From: Actinomyces minihominis | GTDB lineage: Bacteria > Actinomycetota > Actinomycetes > Actinomycetales > Actinomycetaceae | Assembly (NCBI RefSeq): GCF_900187855.1 | Contig: NZ_FYEG01000002.1 | Location: forward strand, 1 to 64,000 | Reading direction: 5' to 3' | DNA length: 64,000 nt | Shown: one piece after another, positions 51,010 through 60,767 of the stretch | Layout: each line of letters begins with the position of its first letter | Numbering within the stretch: the first letter of the stretch is position 1 | Program-made: the position numbers and the translations under genes | The notes under the pieces: generated by a model | The model's database searches: none | The model's input: only the letters and a program-made list of their open reading frames with translations | Told to the model about the DNA's origin: nothing

Positions 51010-51663
51010 ATGGCACTGTTCCGGCGTAGGAGCAAGCGAACCGAGGAGGGCTCTGCCCGGGCCCCCGAGGCGTTTGCATCGGACCGTGAAGAACGCCCAG
51101 AACTGCCTCGTCGTGGCCCAAGGGATTCGGGTGGAGAGCCCGTACCCGCCGGCTATGTGGACCTGGGAGCGGTCTATGTACCGCGTTTGCCGGGCCTGCA
51201 GCTGAGGGGCAAGTTTGAGGCCGATAAGACAACCCTGTTCCGCATGCTGCTCGTCCTCGGAACCTCCGGGGTCACCGTCAGTGTTGCCGCGGCTCCCAAG
51301 TCGGGTGGGGCGTGGACAGAACTCTCGGAGCAGATCGAGACTTCGATTGTTGGAGCCGGTGGTTCGGTTGAGAGGGCTGAGGGGCCGTACGGAACTGAGC
51401 TTCATGCTCGGGTCGCAGCGGTCCTTCCCGATGGAACCCGAGGTTTCTCTCCGCTTCGAATCATCGGTGTTGAGGGGCCACGCTGGGTGGCGCGTCTCGA
51501 TATAGCCGGTGCAGCTGCGGCTGGTGACAACGCGCAGACTGAAGCTTGCGAAGCGCTGATTGACCAGTTGATCGTGAACCGTGGGGATTCGCCCCGCATT
51601 CGCTTTGAGGTTCTCCCACTCAGTCTTCCTCGCGATGCCGCGGCTCTAGATGAACCTCGCTGA
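51010..51663 (+). CDS. DUF3710 family protein
   Basis: The 217-residue product starts with a basic stretch (MALFRRRSKR), then the DUF3710 core: YVDLGAVYVPRLPGLQLRG, ARVAAVLPDGTRGFSPLRIIGVEGPRWVARL. Function is unknown. The gene is conserved beside an OB-fold gene in actinobacteria, as here, and overlaps it by 14 bases. Confidence 0.9.
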   Translation: MALFRRRSKRTEEGSARAPEAFASDREERPELPRRGPRDSGGEPVPAGYVDLGAVYVPRLPGLQLRGKFEADKTTLFRMLLVLGTSGVTVSVAAAPKSGGAWTELSEQIETSIVGAGGSVERAEGPYGTELHARVAAVLPDGTRGFSPLRIIGVEGPRWVARLDIAGAAAAGDNAQTEACEALIDQLIVNRGDSPRIRFEVLPLSLPRDAAALDEPR

Positions 51664-52033
51664 TCTTCGCCGCCGCTTCTTCCCCTCCGCTGACGAAGTG
51701 AAGCTCTCTGAAGAAGAGTTGCTTCCACTTGAGTCTTGCGACCTCAGCCCCGATCGCCGACCGATCGCCAAGTGCCCGCTTCGCCAAGTTTGTACGATCG
51801 CCGGTCTTGTGACAGAGATCAAGGTGGAGCAGACCCCAGCTGGCGGGACTGTTCACCTGATTGTCGAGGACGAGGATGGAGACGAGCTCGTTGCAGTGTG
51901 GCACGGCCGCGAGAGCATTCCCGGTGCCACTATCGGTTCGGTACTAGAACTCAAAGGCACACTGACGCGCTCCCATGATTCTCTTCGCATGCTGGAACCG
52001 TCCTACACGATCATTTGGCGCCAGGACTTCTGA
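51650..52033 (+). CDS. OB-fold nucleic-acid-binding protein
   Basis: The 127-residue product has a short helical start (NLADLRRRFFPSADEVK) and an OB-fold barrel (VCTIAGLVTEIKVEQTP, VHLIVEDEDGDELVAVWHGR, GSVLELKGTLTR), like the tRNA_anti or RecG-wedge type. It should bind single-stranded nucleic acid. It overlaps the DUF3710 gene upstream and the DUF3159 start downstream (TGATG), both signs of coupling. Confidence 0.85.
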   Translation: MNLADLRRRFFPSADEVKLSEEELLPLESCDLSPDRRPIAKCPLRQVCTIAGLVTEIKVEQTPAGGTVHLIVEDEDGDELVAVWHGRESIPGATIGSVLELKGTLTRSHDSLRMLEPSYTIIWRQDF

Positions 52034-52833
52034 TGACCACGGAAGGTGACAGGTATATGTCCCAGGAAACCTCCTCGTTAGAGGGACCCGCCAATGCCGA
52101 CTCAGAGGGTGTACAGCCCGCGCCCCTTGGTGGCAATGGCGGTTGGGTCAAGCAGCTTGATCGTGAAGAGTTCTCTGTCGTTGACTCCATAGGGGGGTGG
52201 CGGGGGGCCGTAGAGTCCTTGGCTCCCGGTCTAATTTTTGTTGTCGCCTATGTTGCATCGCGTGATCTTTTTTGGCCCCTTGTCCTCTCGGGCGGACTAG
52301 CAGCTGTCTTCGTGGTGATTCGCCTGTTCCAGCGTTCCTCCCTTTCACAGGCATTTGCGGGGATGTTTGGTGTCCTGATAGGAGTGGTTTGGGCTGCCCT
52401 ATCCGGGCAGGCCGAGAACTACTTTGCGTGGGGACTCATCACAAACGCGGCCTTCCTGGTGGCGATGTTGATCTCTCTGATAGTGCGGCGTCCAGCGCTG
52501 CTCCTTCTCATGGAGTTTGCCATCGGGCTGCCGGCAGACTGGAAGAGTGCTGAATGGGCGCCTCTTCTGCGGAAGCGGGCAACCTACGCCACCTGGGTGT
52601 GGGTGCTTGTCTTCGGACTGCGACTCGGGGTTCAGGCCCCGCTCTACTTCGGTGGTCAGGTCGTGGGCCTGGGGGTCCTGAAACTGGTCATGGGTCTGCC
52701 CCTGTTCGCGGTTGCCGGTTGGTTGACCTGGGTTCTCCTGCGCGGTTTTGCTCCGGTTGCCAGCAGAGAGGCCGGGGAGGGGCAGGTGGAGAACCTTGCG
52801 GAAGCCGCTGAGAAAGAAGTCGAGGCTGATTGA
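52033..52833 (+). CDS. DUF3159 family membrane protein
   Basis: The 266-residue product has a soluble N-terminus, then DSIGGWRGAVESLAPGLIFVVAY, the family mark, and about six membrane helices (including LLLLMEFAIGLPADWK and a terminal pair). Function is unknown; the gene follows the OB-fold gene in many actinobacteria. ATG 52033 overlaps the preceding TGA with AGGA upstream; an ATG at 52054 with AAGGTGA before it is equally possible. Confidence 0.88.
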   Translation: MTTEGDRYMSQETSSLEGPANADSEGVQPAPLGGNGGWVKQLDREEFSVVDSIGGWRGAVESLAPGLIFVVAYVASRDLFWPLVLSGGLAAVFVVIRLFQRSSLSQAFAGMFGVLIGVVWAALSGQAENYFAWGLITNAAFLVAMLISLIVRRPALLLLMEFAIGLPADWKSAEWAPLLRKRATYATWVWVLVFGLRLGVQAPLYFGGQVVGLGVLKLVMGLPLFAVAGWLTWVLLRGFAPVASREAGEGQVENLAEAAEKEVEAD

Positions 52834-52845
52834 GGCCGACCTCTT

Positions 52846-53508
52846 CTAGCGGATCAAGGTCTCTAGGTCTGCCAGGGCAGGCTCACTGTTACGCCCGCAT
52901 ATAACGATCAGTTGGTCACCGACCTCGACCTCGGCAACGTCTTCGGGCGCAACAGTTTCTTCCGCCCGGATGACGGCACCCAAGATCAAGTCGCCAGGAA
53001 GCTGGATGCTGCGGGGTTCCATTCCAATCACGGTGGAGTGACGCGGAACCTCAACCCTGTAGACGGAGGCGGTGGAGCTTCCCAGTGCCATGAGCTGAAT
53101 CATGTCGCCTCCCGATACGGCCTCTTCAACCAGGGCGGTGAGAACTCTCGGAGTTGAGGCCAGGACATCGACACCCCAGCTCTCGTTGTACATCCATTCG
53201 TTTGCCGTGTGGTTGGCGCGGGCGATAACCTGCGGAACTCCAAACTCAGTCTTGGACAGTAGTGAGACCACGAGGTTCACCTTGTCGTCTCCGGTGACGG
53301 CCGCGACAGCATCGACTTCGCGGGCACCCGCCTCCTCCAGCTCGGTGGGTGAGCAGGCATCTGCGAGGACCCAGTCGGCCTCGGGAACCAGCGTCACTTT
53401 GATTGCATCGGGATCGCGGTCAACGATAGTCACGTGGTGGCCGTTCCCAATTAGTTGGTTAGCGGTGGCACGTCCGACTGCCCCGGCTCCGACAACGAGA
53501 ATCCTCAT
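52846..53508 (-). CDS. TrkA-type potassium channel regulatory protein (CeoC-like)
   Basis: The 220-residue cytoplasmic protein has an N-terminal Rossmann RCK domain (ILVVGAGAVGRATANQL, then VTIVDRDPD) and a C-terminal TrkA-C domain (IQLPGDLILGAVIRAEE, VEVGDQLIVICG). Such subunits bind NAD(H) or ATP and gate potassium channels. AGGGAG precedes the ATG at 53508. It follows a second TrkA gene by 14 bases, so the two likely form a heteromer like mycobacterial CeoB/CeoC. No channel gene is adjacent. Confidence 0.88.
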   Translation of the reverse strand: MRILVVGAGAVGRATANQLIGNGHHVTIVDRDPDAIKVTLVPEADWVLADACSPTELEEAGAREVDAVAAVTGDDKVNLVVSLLSKTEFGVPQVIARANHTANEWMYNESWGVDVLASTPRVLTALVEEAVSGGDMIQLMALGSSTASVYRVEVPRHSTVIGMEPRSIQLPGDLILGAVIRAEETVAPEDVAEVEVGDQLIVICGRNSEPALADLETLIR

Positions 53509-53522
53509 AGGTGCTCCCTAAC

Positions 53523-54188
53523 TCAGTTAGCCGTATTTGGGTTGTGGGCCAAAATATCTCGGATGCCGGCATTATCGGTACCGTCGGTTCCGAGAATCAG
53601 CAGATCATTCTCTTGTACCACGTAGTTCTGACGGGCAGGAACGACCCGGGAGAGACGCGATACGAAAGCCACTCGGGCTCCGGTGAGCTCTTCAACCTTG
53701 GAGAACGGCTCCCCGTACCAGGCTTCAGAGGGACGTACAGCCATGAGTAGCACGGCTCCGGTTGGGTCTGTCCAAACAACTTCCGCATTCGGTGGGACCA
53801 TCCACTTGAGCACCGCGGTTGCTGTGCGTCTTGTAGAAGCGACGGTCGGGATACCGAGCCTTTCGTAGAGCTCGGCTCTTTCCGGGTCGGCGATTCTAGC
53901 CACCACCCGATCAATCCCGAACAGTTCGCTAACGGTTCGGGTGGCAATGATATTTGAGTTGTCACCGTTGGACACGGCAGCGAAGGCATAGGCATCCTGG
54001 ATGTGGGCCTTCTTCAACGTGGCGCGATCAAAGCCGTTGCCGTGGATACGCTGTCCCGAAAAGTCCGGGCCGAGCCGCGTGAAAGCGCTGGTCCTGATGT
54101 CGATGATTGCGACTGAATGGCCCTGGGCATCCAGTTCGTCGGCGAGCATCGCTCCGACCCGCCCACAGCCCATAATTACGAAGTGCAC
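53523..54188 (-). CDS. TrkA-type potassium channel regulatory protein (CeoB-like)
   Basis: The 221-residue product has a Rossmann domain (FVIMGCGRVGAMLADEL, VAIIDI) and a TrkA-C domain (GEPFSKVEELTGARVAFVSR, VQENDLLILGTDG). It heads a two-gene minus-strand set with the following TrkA gene. The start is GTG 54188; there is no ribosome site, and TAGTTT lies six bases upstream, so a leaderless message is likely. A channel or permease that it would regulate is not in the neighbourhood. Confidence 0.88.
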   Translation of the reverse strand: MHFVIMGCGRVGAMLADELDAQGHSVAIIDIRTSAFTRLGPDFSGQRIHGNGFDRATLKKAHIQDAYAFAAVSNGDNSNIIATRTVSELFGIDRVVARIADPERAELYERLGIPTVASTRRTATAVLKWMVPPNAEVVWTDPTGAVLLMAVRPSEAWYGEPFSKVEELTGARVAFVSRLSRVVPARQNYVVQENDLLILGTDGTDNAGIRDILAHNPNTAN

Positions 54189-54194
54189 AGACCC

Positions 54195-54200
54195 AAACTA
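54195..54200 (-). promoter_or_regulatory. Candidate -10 element for the leaderless trkA operon
   Basis: On the minus strand TAGTTT lies six bases before the GTG at 54188. No Shine-Dalgarno sequence is seen. It starts transcription divergent from the RNA methyltransferase gene. Confidence 0.4.
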
Positions 54201-54299
54201 CCACCGCCAACCACCCGCATGGCAGGACTGTACTCTTGGAGGAACGGTCTTCTCCCCAATCCGGGTGAAGGCTGAAAGTGATTCTCAGAAGGAGCCCCC

Positions 54300-55598
54300 A
54301 TGGAAGCGTCCCAGCCCACGATCGAAACGGTGACCTTGGGGAAGCCCGTGCACGGCGGGGCCTGCCTGGCTCGCTCCGGCGATGGACGGACCCTCTTCGT
54401 TCGCGGGGGCCTGCCGGGAGAGACGGTGCGGATTGCTCTGACATCGGAGCATAAGAAGTTCGCCTGGGCCGATGTGACCGAGGTATTGGAGCCATCGGTT
54501 CACCGTGTCCCTCACGTGTGGCCGGAGGCCGAGGCCGAAGGGGTCGGCGGAGTTGAACTCGGGCATGTCGCCCCCTCGTACCAGAGGGAGTGGAAGTCCG
54601 AGGTCCTTGGTGAGCAGCTGCAACGGATAGGGGGAGACAGGGTCGTTGCGCAGGTGCGCGCGGTGACCGGAGCCTCAGAGGATGAACCCCTGGTGGTCGT
54701 TGAGCCGACACCGGGAGACTCAGCCGGCGGAGATCTGCTTGGTCGACGCACCAGGGTACAGCTGGTGATTGACGAACAGGGACGCCCCGGTATGCGTCGC
54801 TACCGCTCCCACGATGTGGTCCCACTGACCGAACTTCCCATCGCAACCGGTGGTCTCAAGTCCCTGAAGGTTCTTGAAAAGCCCGCGTGGAAGAAACGCT
54901 GGACAGCGGGGGAGCGCATTGCCCTGGAAGATCCCAATGGTTCGGCTCCCGTCCTCGTCAGCTCAACTGGCGTGTTCACGGGGCCGGGAACATTTGGACC
55001 GCCAAAGTCCACCTGGATCGTTACCGCTGCCGGTCGCACGCACAGCTTCTCTGTGCGACCAGGTTCCTTTTGGCAGACCCATGTTGAGGCACCGGCCGTT
55101 CTGGTGGAAGCTGTTTTAGAGGGCGCCCAGGTGCGCCCCGGTGATGTGGTCGTTGAGCTTTATGCTGGTTCAGGTCTGTTCTCTCGTTTCATTGCCGATG
55201 AACTTGAGGGGGGACAGCTATTGACCCTCGAGGGCAACAAGAGTGCGGTCAAGAGCGCAGGGAAGGTCCTTGAGCCTGAGATTGAGTCTGGGCGCGTCCA
55301 GGTGTTTCAGGGCCGGATTGACGGCAAGGCCGTTGCCGAACTGGCGGAAGCTTCCGGATCTCCTATCGATACGATCATCCTCGACCCACCGCGTTCCGGA
55401 GCTGAAAAGGCGGTTGTGGAAGCACTTTGCGCAACCGAGGCCTCCCGGGTCGTGCTGGTTTCCTGCGATCCGGCATCGGGAGCCAGAGATCTGTCTGACT
55501 TTGTGTCAGGCGGGTTCCGCATCGAGTCGATTCGTGCCTGGGACCTCTTCCCCCACACCCACCACTTCGAGATCGTTACGACACTGGTCCGTGACTAA
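54300..55598 (+). CDS. Class I SAM-dependent RNA methyltransferase (TrmA/RumA family)
   Basis: The 432-residue product has an N-terminal TRAM domain (about 1-60) and a C-terminal methyltransferase with VVVELYAGSGLFSRF for SAM binding, IILDPPRSGAEKAV, and VSCDPASGARDL with the catalytic cysteine. It would methylate C5 of a uridine in tRNA or rRNA. The Fe-S cluster cysteines of RumA (CGGC type) are replaced (VGGVELGH), so it is probably cluster-free, like actinobacterial relatives. GAAGGAG precedes the ATG. It lies next to the TrkA pair, as in mycobacteria. Confidence 0.88.
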   Translation: MEASQPTIETVTLGKPVHGGACLARSGDGRTLFVRGGLPGETVRIALTSEHKKFAWADVTEVLEPSVHRVPHVWPEAEAEGVGGVELGHVAPSYQREWKSEVLGEQLQRIGGDRVVAQVRAVTGASEDEPLVVVEPTPGDSAGGDLLGRRTRVQLVIDEQGRPGMRRYRSHDVVPLTELPIATGGLKSLKVLEKPAWKKRWTAGERIALEDPNGSAPVLVSSTGVFTGPGTFGPPKSTWIVTAAGRTHSFSVRPGSFWQTHVEAPAVLVEAVLEGAQVRPGDVVVELYAGSGLFSRFIADELEGGQLLTLEGNKSAVKSAGKVLEPEIESGRVQVFQGRIDGKAVAELAEASGSPIDTIILDPPRSGAEKAVVEALCATEASRVVLVSCDPASGARDLSDFVSGGFRIESIRAWDLFPHTHHFEIVTTLVRD

Positions 55599-55710
55599 CG
55601 TCCCAGGGCGGGTTCGAGGACAAAGGATACTGTCCGGACCTTGCTTTTGATCATCACGGGGGCCTTTCCTGCGATATCTTGGTTACGTACCACGACCAAA
55701 GGAGGGCCCT

Positions 55711-58539
55711 GTGGCAAACATGGACTCGTTTAACGCACGTGCAACACTGACCGTAAACGGTAGTGATTACAGTTACTATCGCTTGGATTCGGTCCCCGGA
55801 GTTGATCGGCTTCCATACTCACTGAAGGTGCTTGCGGAAAACCTGCTACGTAATGAAGACGGCGAAAACATCACCGCCGACCACGTTCGCGCCATTGCTG
55901 GTTGGGATCCAAACGCCCAACCAGAAGATGAGATTCAGTTCACGCCTGCCAGGGTGGTGCTCCAGGACTTCACCGGAGTGCCCTGCGTTGTCGACCTCGC
56001 GGTGATGCGTGAGGCTTACGAGGCCATGGGAGGTGACCCGGAGAAGATCAACCCGCAGGTGCCCGCAGAGTTGGTCATCGACCACTCCGTTCAGATAGAT
56101 GCCTTTGGATCTAACCTTGCCTTCGCCCGTAACGTTGAGCGAGAGTACGAACGCAACGGAGAGCGTTACCAGTTCCTGAAGTGGGGACAGCAGGCCTTCT
56201 CAGACTTCAAGGTGGTTCCGCCGGGAACCGGCATTGTCCACCAGGTCAACCTTGAGTACCTCTCACGCGGGATCTTTACTGAAAAGCGTGACGGTGAGGT
56301 GCTGGCATACCCGGACACCTGTGTCGGTACCGACTCCCACACCACCATGGTCAACGGCATGGGGGTTCTCGGCTGGGGTGTCGGTGGTATCGAGGCCGAA
56401 GCAGCCATGCTGGGACAGCCCATTTCAATGCTCATTCCCCGCGTCGTTGGCTTCAAGCTCACCGGTTCGATCCCAGCGGGCGCAACCGCCACGGACGTCG
56501 TCCTCACGATTACCGAGCTTCTTCGTAAGCACGGGGTGGTCGGAAAGTTTGTTGAGTTCTATGGCGACGGCGTGGGGGCTGTTCCCCTCGCGAACCGTGC
56601 CACCATCGGTAACATGTCCCCGGAGTTTGGTTCGACCGCTGCCATGTTCCCCATCGATCAGGTCACGCTGGACTACCTGTACCTCACCGGTCGTTCTGAG
56701 GAGCAGGTCGCCCTCGTCGAAAGCTATGCCAAGACCCAGGGCCTGTGGCACGATCCCAGCCGGGAAGTGGAGTACTCCGAGTACCTTGAACTGGACCTCT
56801 CGACGGTCGTTCCGTCAATCGCCGGACCCAAGCGCCCCCAGGACCGCATCCCGTTGACGGAGGCCAAAGAGTCCTTCCGAGGCAGTGTTCCCTCGTATGT
56901 CAGCGAACCTGACCGTATCCATGAGACGGAGTTGGATGAGGCGCTTGAAGGTACATTCCCGGCCTCAGATCCCGTGCAGCCTACCGATAACTCTGATGAT
57001 GACGGCTCTGCACCGGCCCGGCCGGCCGACAGCGCCAGCCGCCCGCACCGTCGGGTGGAAGTCACCCTTGAGAACGGCAACAGCGTGGAACTTGACCACG
57101 GAAAAGTCGTCATTGCATCAATCACTTCGTGTACCAACACCTCCAACCCTTCGGTCATGCTGGCTGCCGGTTTGCTGGCTCGTAAGGCCAATGAGCGTGG
57201 ACTCAAGGTCAAGCCCTGGGTAAAGACCTCGATGGCCCCGGGTTCCCAGGTTGTTTCGAACTACTACGACCGCGCGGGTCTTTGGCCGGATCTTGAGGCA
57301 CTCGAGTTTTACCTGGTTGGTTATGGTTGCACCACCTGTATCGGTAACTCCGGCCCTCTGCCAGAACCTGTTTCAGAGGCAGTCAACGAACATGACCTGG
57401 CAGTGGCATCAGTGCTTTCAGGCAACCGGAACTTCGAGGGACGCATTAACCCCGATGTAAAGATGAACTACCTGGCCTCACCGCCACTGGTTATCGCCTA
57501 CGCCCTTGCGGGGACAATGGACTTTGACTTTGCAAGTGAACCGCTTGGTCAGGACCGCCATGGAAAGGATGTCTTCCTCGAAGACATTTGGCCCTCACCC
57601 GAAGAGGTCCAGGCAACCATTGACTCCAGCATCGACCGTGACATGTTCCTTCAGGACTACGCCGATGTGTTTGCTGGCGATGAGCACTGGAGAGAACTGA
57701 ATGCTCCGGAGGGGGCAACCTTTGCCTGGGAAGACGATTCCACCTACGTGCGTCGTGCCCCGTTCTTCGAAGGAATGCCTGATGTCCCCGAACCCATCCA
57801 GGACATCCATAATGCCCGGGTTCTTCTGAAGCTGGGGGATTCGGTCACCACTGACCACATCTCGCCAGCGGGGTCCTTCAAGGCCGATTCTCCGGCCGGT
57901 CAGTACCTTCTTGACCGCGGAGTGGCAGTTCGGGACTTCAACTCCTATGGTTCCCGACGCGGCAACCATGAGGTCATGATGCGAGGCACCTTCGCCAACA
58001 TTCGTATTCGCAACGAAATGATCCCGGGCGTTGAGGGCGGATTCACCAAGGACTACACCAGGGAGGACGCTCCCGTTGCCCCGGTGTTCAATGCAGCCCA
58101 GAACTACCTTGCCGAAGGGACACCCCTGGTTGTCCTGGCAGGTAAAGAGTACGGTTCGGGTTCATCGCGAGACTGGGCCGCCAAGGGTGTGGCTCTCCTC
58201 GGAGTTCGTGCGGTGATCACCGAGTCATTCGAGCGCATTCACCGTTCGAACCTGATTGGCATGGGAGTCCTTCCTCTTGAGTTCCCAACCGGAGAAGATC
58301 GCAACTCCCTTGGTCTTGATGGGACCGAGATCTTCAACATTGTTGGGATGGAGAAGTTCAACGAGGGCGTGACTCCCAAGACTGTCGCAGTGACGGCCAC
58401 CAAGGAGGACGGCTCAGTCATCGAGTTCGATGCTCGCGTTCGTGTCGACACTCCGGCCGAGCGAGATTACTTCCGTAACGGAGGCATTCTGCAGTACGTC
58501 CTCCGCAGCCTTAAGGCCAAGGAGCTAGCGGACGCCTAA
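55711..58539 (+). CDS. acnA: Aconitate hydratase A
   Basis: Aconitase interconverts citrate and isocitrate in the TCA cycle. The 942-residue product is full length for the AcnA/IRP1 type: [30 protein letters not shown], and the three 4Fe-4S cysteines in [11 protein letters not shown] and [11 protein letters not shown], with the mobile C-terminal domain ([16 protein letters not shown]). An acidic spacer near residues 410-450 joins the halves. The GTG at 55711 follows AGGAGG; the ATG four codons downstream has less support. A hairpin terminator follows. Confidence 0.95.
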   Translation: MANMDSFNARATLTVNGSDYSYYRLDSVPGVDRLPYSLKVLAENLLRNEDGENITADHVRAIAGWDPNAQPEDEIQFTPARVVLQDFTGVPCVVDLAVMREAYEAMGGDPEKINPQVPAELVIDHSVQIDAFGSNLAFARNVEREYERNGERYQFLKWGQQAFSDFKVVPPGTGIVHQVNLEYLSRGIFTEKRDGEVLAYPDTCVGTDSHTTMVNGMGVLGWGVGGIEAEAAMLGQPISMLIPRVVGFKLTGSIPAGATATDVVLTITELLRKHGVVGKFVEFYGDGVGAVPLANRATIGNMSPEFGSTAAMFPIDQVTLDYLYLTGRSEEQVALVESYAKTQGLWHDPSREVEYSEYLELDLSTVVPSIAGPKRPQDRIPLTEAKESFRGSVPSYVSEPDRIHETELDEALEGTFPASDPVQPTDNSDDDGSAPARPADSASRPHRRVEVTLENGNSVELDHGKVVIASITSCTNTSNPSVMLAAGLLARKANERGLKVKPWVKTSMAPGSQVVSNYYDRAGLWPDLEALEFYLVGYGCTTCIGNSGPLPEPVSEAVNEHDLAVASVLSGNRNFEGRINPDVKMNYLASPPLVIAYALAGTMDFDFASEPLGQDRHGKDVFLEDIWPSPEEVQATIDSSIDRDMFLQDYADVFAGDEHWRELNAPEGATFAWEDDSTYVRRAPFFEGMPDVPEPIQDIHNARVLLKLGDSVTTDHISPAGSFKADSPAGQYLLDRGVAVRDFNSYGSRRGNHEVMMRGTFANIRIRNEMIPGVEGGFTKDYTREDAPVAPVFNAAQNYLAEGTPLVVLAGKEYGSGSSRDWAAKGVALLGVRAVITESFERIHRSNLIGMGVLPLEFPTGEDRNSLGLDGTEIFNIVGMEKFNEGVTPKTVAVTATKEDGSVIEFDARVRVDTPAERDYFRNGGILQYVLRSLKAKELADA

Positions 58540-58560
58540 CGCAGTACCTACTAGGAAGGC

Positions 58561-58588
58561 CTCCCCCTGGAGATCTATCCAGGGGGAG
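58561..58588. terminator. Terminator hairpin between acnA and the S9 peptidase
   Basis: CTCCCCCTGGA (58561-58571) pairs perfectly with TCCAGGGGGAG (58578-58588) around a six-base loop. It lies between convergent genes and can serve both. Confidence 0.75.
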
Positions 58589-58628
58589 CCCTTCTACTTA
58601 GCTTCTTACCAGTCAGCCATCCGTGCAG

Positions 58629-60644
58629 CTACCTGTTCCAGTTAGCAATCTCAACCTTGATGTCGGAGGTGGTCTGAAAACCCCAAATTTCGCCATAGAA
58701 GGCCAGCTCCGTGTCCCAGGCAGTACGGATGGATCGGTCCTGCGCGTAAGAGTGACCTTCCTCTTCAAAGACCACGAGTGCGACCGGCTTACCCTCTTGT
58801 TTTAGCGTCTCGACGGCTTTCTCAACCCGTTCAACTGGAGCCAGGTGATCCTTGCCACCGTGCATGAAGAGAACGGGAGCGTTGACCTGTTCGATGTGTT
58901 CGAGGGCGTTCGCTTCAGCCCAGGCCGCGTCCTCAAGATTGTACGAACCCACCAGGCGACCGGGGTAGTTCTTTTCAAACTTATGGGCGTTGGCGGCCAA
59001 ATCTCGAATATCAGGGGTACCCGCAAGCGCGACGGCACCGGAGAACAAGTCCGTCTTCTCGATCGCGTGAAGTACGGTAACCACCCCGAAGGATTCGCCG
59101 CGAATCGCAATGCGTCCGGCGTCTACCAGACCCTCTGCTATCAGGTGCTTCACTCCACTGACGATGTCGGCTACATCGCGGGTGCCCCAGTGGCCTGAGA
59201 TTTGGCTTCGATAGTTTCGGCCAAATCCGGTGGCTCCGCGGGGGTTGGGTTTCAGTACCGCAAACCCCCGGCTGGTCCAGAACTCAACTGCCATGTCGAT
59301 TCCCGGGTGGGCTGCCATTGTCGGCATCGGGTTGACTGAGACGAGTAGTGGAGGGAGCTCAGTCTCAGGGGCTTTGAAGTTCTGGTTGGTAGGCATGAAA
59401 AGGAGCCCGTGACCGCGGGTGTTGTCATCGTTTTTCCATTTCACATTTTCGACTCGGGAAATGAATCCCGGATGTACCTCCACCTCGGTGGAGGGGCGAA
59501 CGACGACTGGTTCGCCATTCTTCACCTCGATGATCGAGGGTGGTTCAATCGCGGAGTCGCCGAGGAAGATGACCCGCCCGCTGTCTGAGGCCACATTGCC
59601 GACCGGCCACCAGCCGAGGGGCCATTCTTCAAGGAGTCCGTTATCGAGGCGAATCGTTCCCAGGTGTCGGGTTCCGTCCTTTGCCCAGGTGCAGACCAGG
59701 TGGTCGTTGTCGAGGTTGTCGTAGGTGTGGGAGCCCAGTTTCCAGTGGGGTTGTGAGAAGGCTTGGTTCGCGGGGTGGAGCGCCCTGGTGCGAAGTCGTG
59801 TCTGCCAGGCGTCGGAGGGTTCGCCCTCACGAAGCTCAAAGCCTTCGGTTCGGTACAGGTTTGCCCAGCCGGTGGAGTCATCGGCGTGAATGAGGTCGTT
59901 GTCAAGGGTCCACCGTGGTTCGTAGACGCAGACGTCCTTGTGGTCGACGAGGACGACGTCGGAGAGGTAGTCACCAAATTCGCTGAGTGCGCCCACGTGA
60001 AGTTGGGATTGGGTCCACGGCATCTCCGGGTGGTTCCAGGTGATCCAAACCAGTTTTGAGTTGTCGTGGGAAAGTCCGGGGGAGGATACGAAGTCTGTTC
60101 CCTCAAAAATGGTGCGGATGAGGTCGGGGTTGCGAGCGGCAGAACCATCAATGGGGATGGACACCAGTGTGGACACGGGTTCCCGGCCCTCGGCTTCTCC
60201 GCTTCGGTCTTCGCGTACCGCGTAGACGAGTCCACGGGAGAGATCAAGCTCAAAGTCTCCGTAGACGCTGTCGGAAAGTGGTGTCAGCGGAACCACGGCG
60301 CGTCTGCGGTCAGAGACGCGGAAAGCGTAAACGCGGTTGTCGTTCCCATCGGAGAAAACCAACTGTCCATCGCGGACTGCATAGGCGCGGCCGCCACGTC
60401 CGTGTACATCAGTGGAGACGTTGATGAGGCGGGAACCTTCAAGGAGGGGAAGGACCTCCATGGTCTGGCCCATGGCATCGCGACGGAGAAGGACAGACCT
60501 GCCTTCCCGTCGTGGGTTGTCTTCCACCCAGTAGATATCTGGCCCATCGAGTCGTAACTGGGTGATTACCACGGTTCGTTCGGTGAATGATTCGGGGGTA
60601 ACCGGAGAGGTCCACGTCCCGTATGCGGCAGTTTCCTTGGCCAT
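58629..60644 (-). CDS. S9-family serine peptidase (prolyl oligopeptidase superfamily)
   Basis: The 671-residue product has an N-terminal beta-propeller and a C-terminal alpha/beta hydrolase domain: IRGESFGVVTV with the serine nucleophile, HGGKDHLAPVERV with the aspartate and EEEGHSYAQD with the histidine. It resembles dipeptidyl aminopeptidase/acylaminoacyl peptidases. There is no signal peptide, so it probably trims peptides in the cytoplasm. GAGGACGA precedes the ATG at 60644. It is divergent from dxs. Confidence 0.88.
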   Translation of the reverse strand: MAKETAAYGTWTSPVTPESFTERTVVITQLRLDGPDIYWVEDNPRREGRSVLLRRDAMGQTMEVLPLLEGSRLINVSTDVHGRGGRAYAVRDGQLVFSDGNDNRVYAFRVSDRRRAVVPLTPLSDSVYGDFELDLSRGLVYAVREDRSGEAEGREPVSTLVSIPIDGSAARNPDLIRTIFEGTDFVSSPGLSHDNSKLVWITWNHPEMPWTQSQLHVGALSEFGDYLSDVVLVDHKDVCVYEPRWTLDNDLIHADDSTGWANLYRTEGFELREGEPSDAWQTRLRTRALHPANQAFSQPHWKLGSHTYDNLDNDHLVCTWAKDGTRHLGTIRLDNGLLEEWPLGWWPVGNVASDSGRVIFLGDSAIEPPSIIEVKNGEPVVVRPSTEVEVHPGFISRVENVKWKNDDNTRGHGLLFMPTNQNFKAPETELPPLLVSVNPMPTMAAHPGIDMAVEFWTSRGFAVLKPNPRGATGFGRNYRSQISGHWGTRDVADIVSGVKHLIAEGLVDAGRIAIRGESFGVVTVLHAIEKTDLFSGAVALAGTPDIRDLAANAHKFEKNYPGRLVGSYNLEDAAWAEANALEHIEQVNAPVLFMHGGKDHLAPVERVEKAVETLKQEGKPVALVVFEEEGHSYAQDRSIRTAWDTELAFYGEIWGFQTTSDIKVEIANWNR

Positions 60645-60755
60645 TCGTCCTCGTCCTAAGTGTCGGCTTGGCTGCTCTGGCAGGCAGAAAGATCCAGGCT
60701 ACGTTGGTTTCGAGCTCTCTGCCTCCCGTCATTCTACTCGGGCACACGCATTCGG

Positions 60756-60761
60756 TAGAAT
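60756..60761 (+). promoter_or_regulatory. Candidate -10 element for leaderless dxs
   Basis: TAGAAT, one mismatch from consensus, lies six bases before the ATG at 60768, with no ribosome site. A convincing -35 box is not visible. Confidence 0.45.
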
Positions 60762-60767
60762 GTCTGA

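Noticed and set aside
54028-54846. A 272-codon arginine- and proline-rich frame on the minus strand
   Set aside because: It spans two real genes and their promoter region in a shadow frame, and its composition is that of a GC-rich antisense frame.
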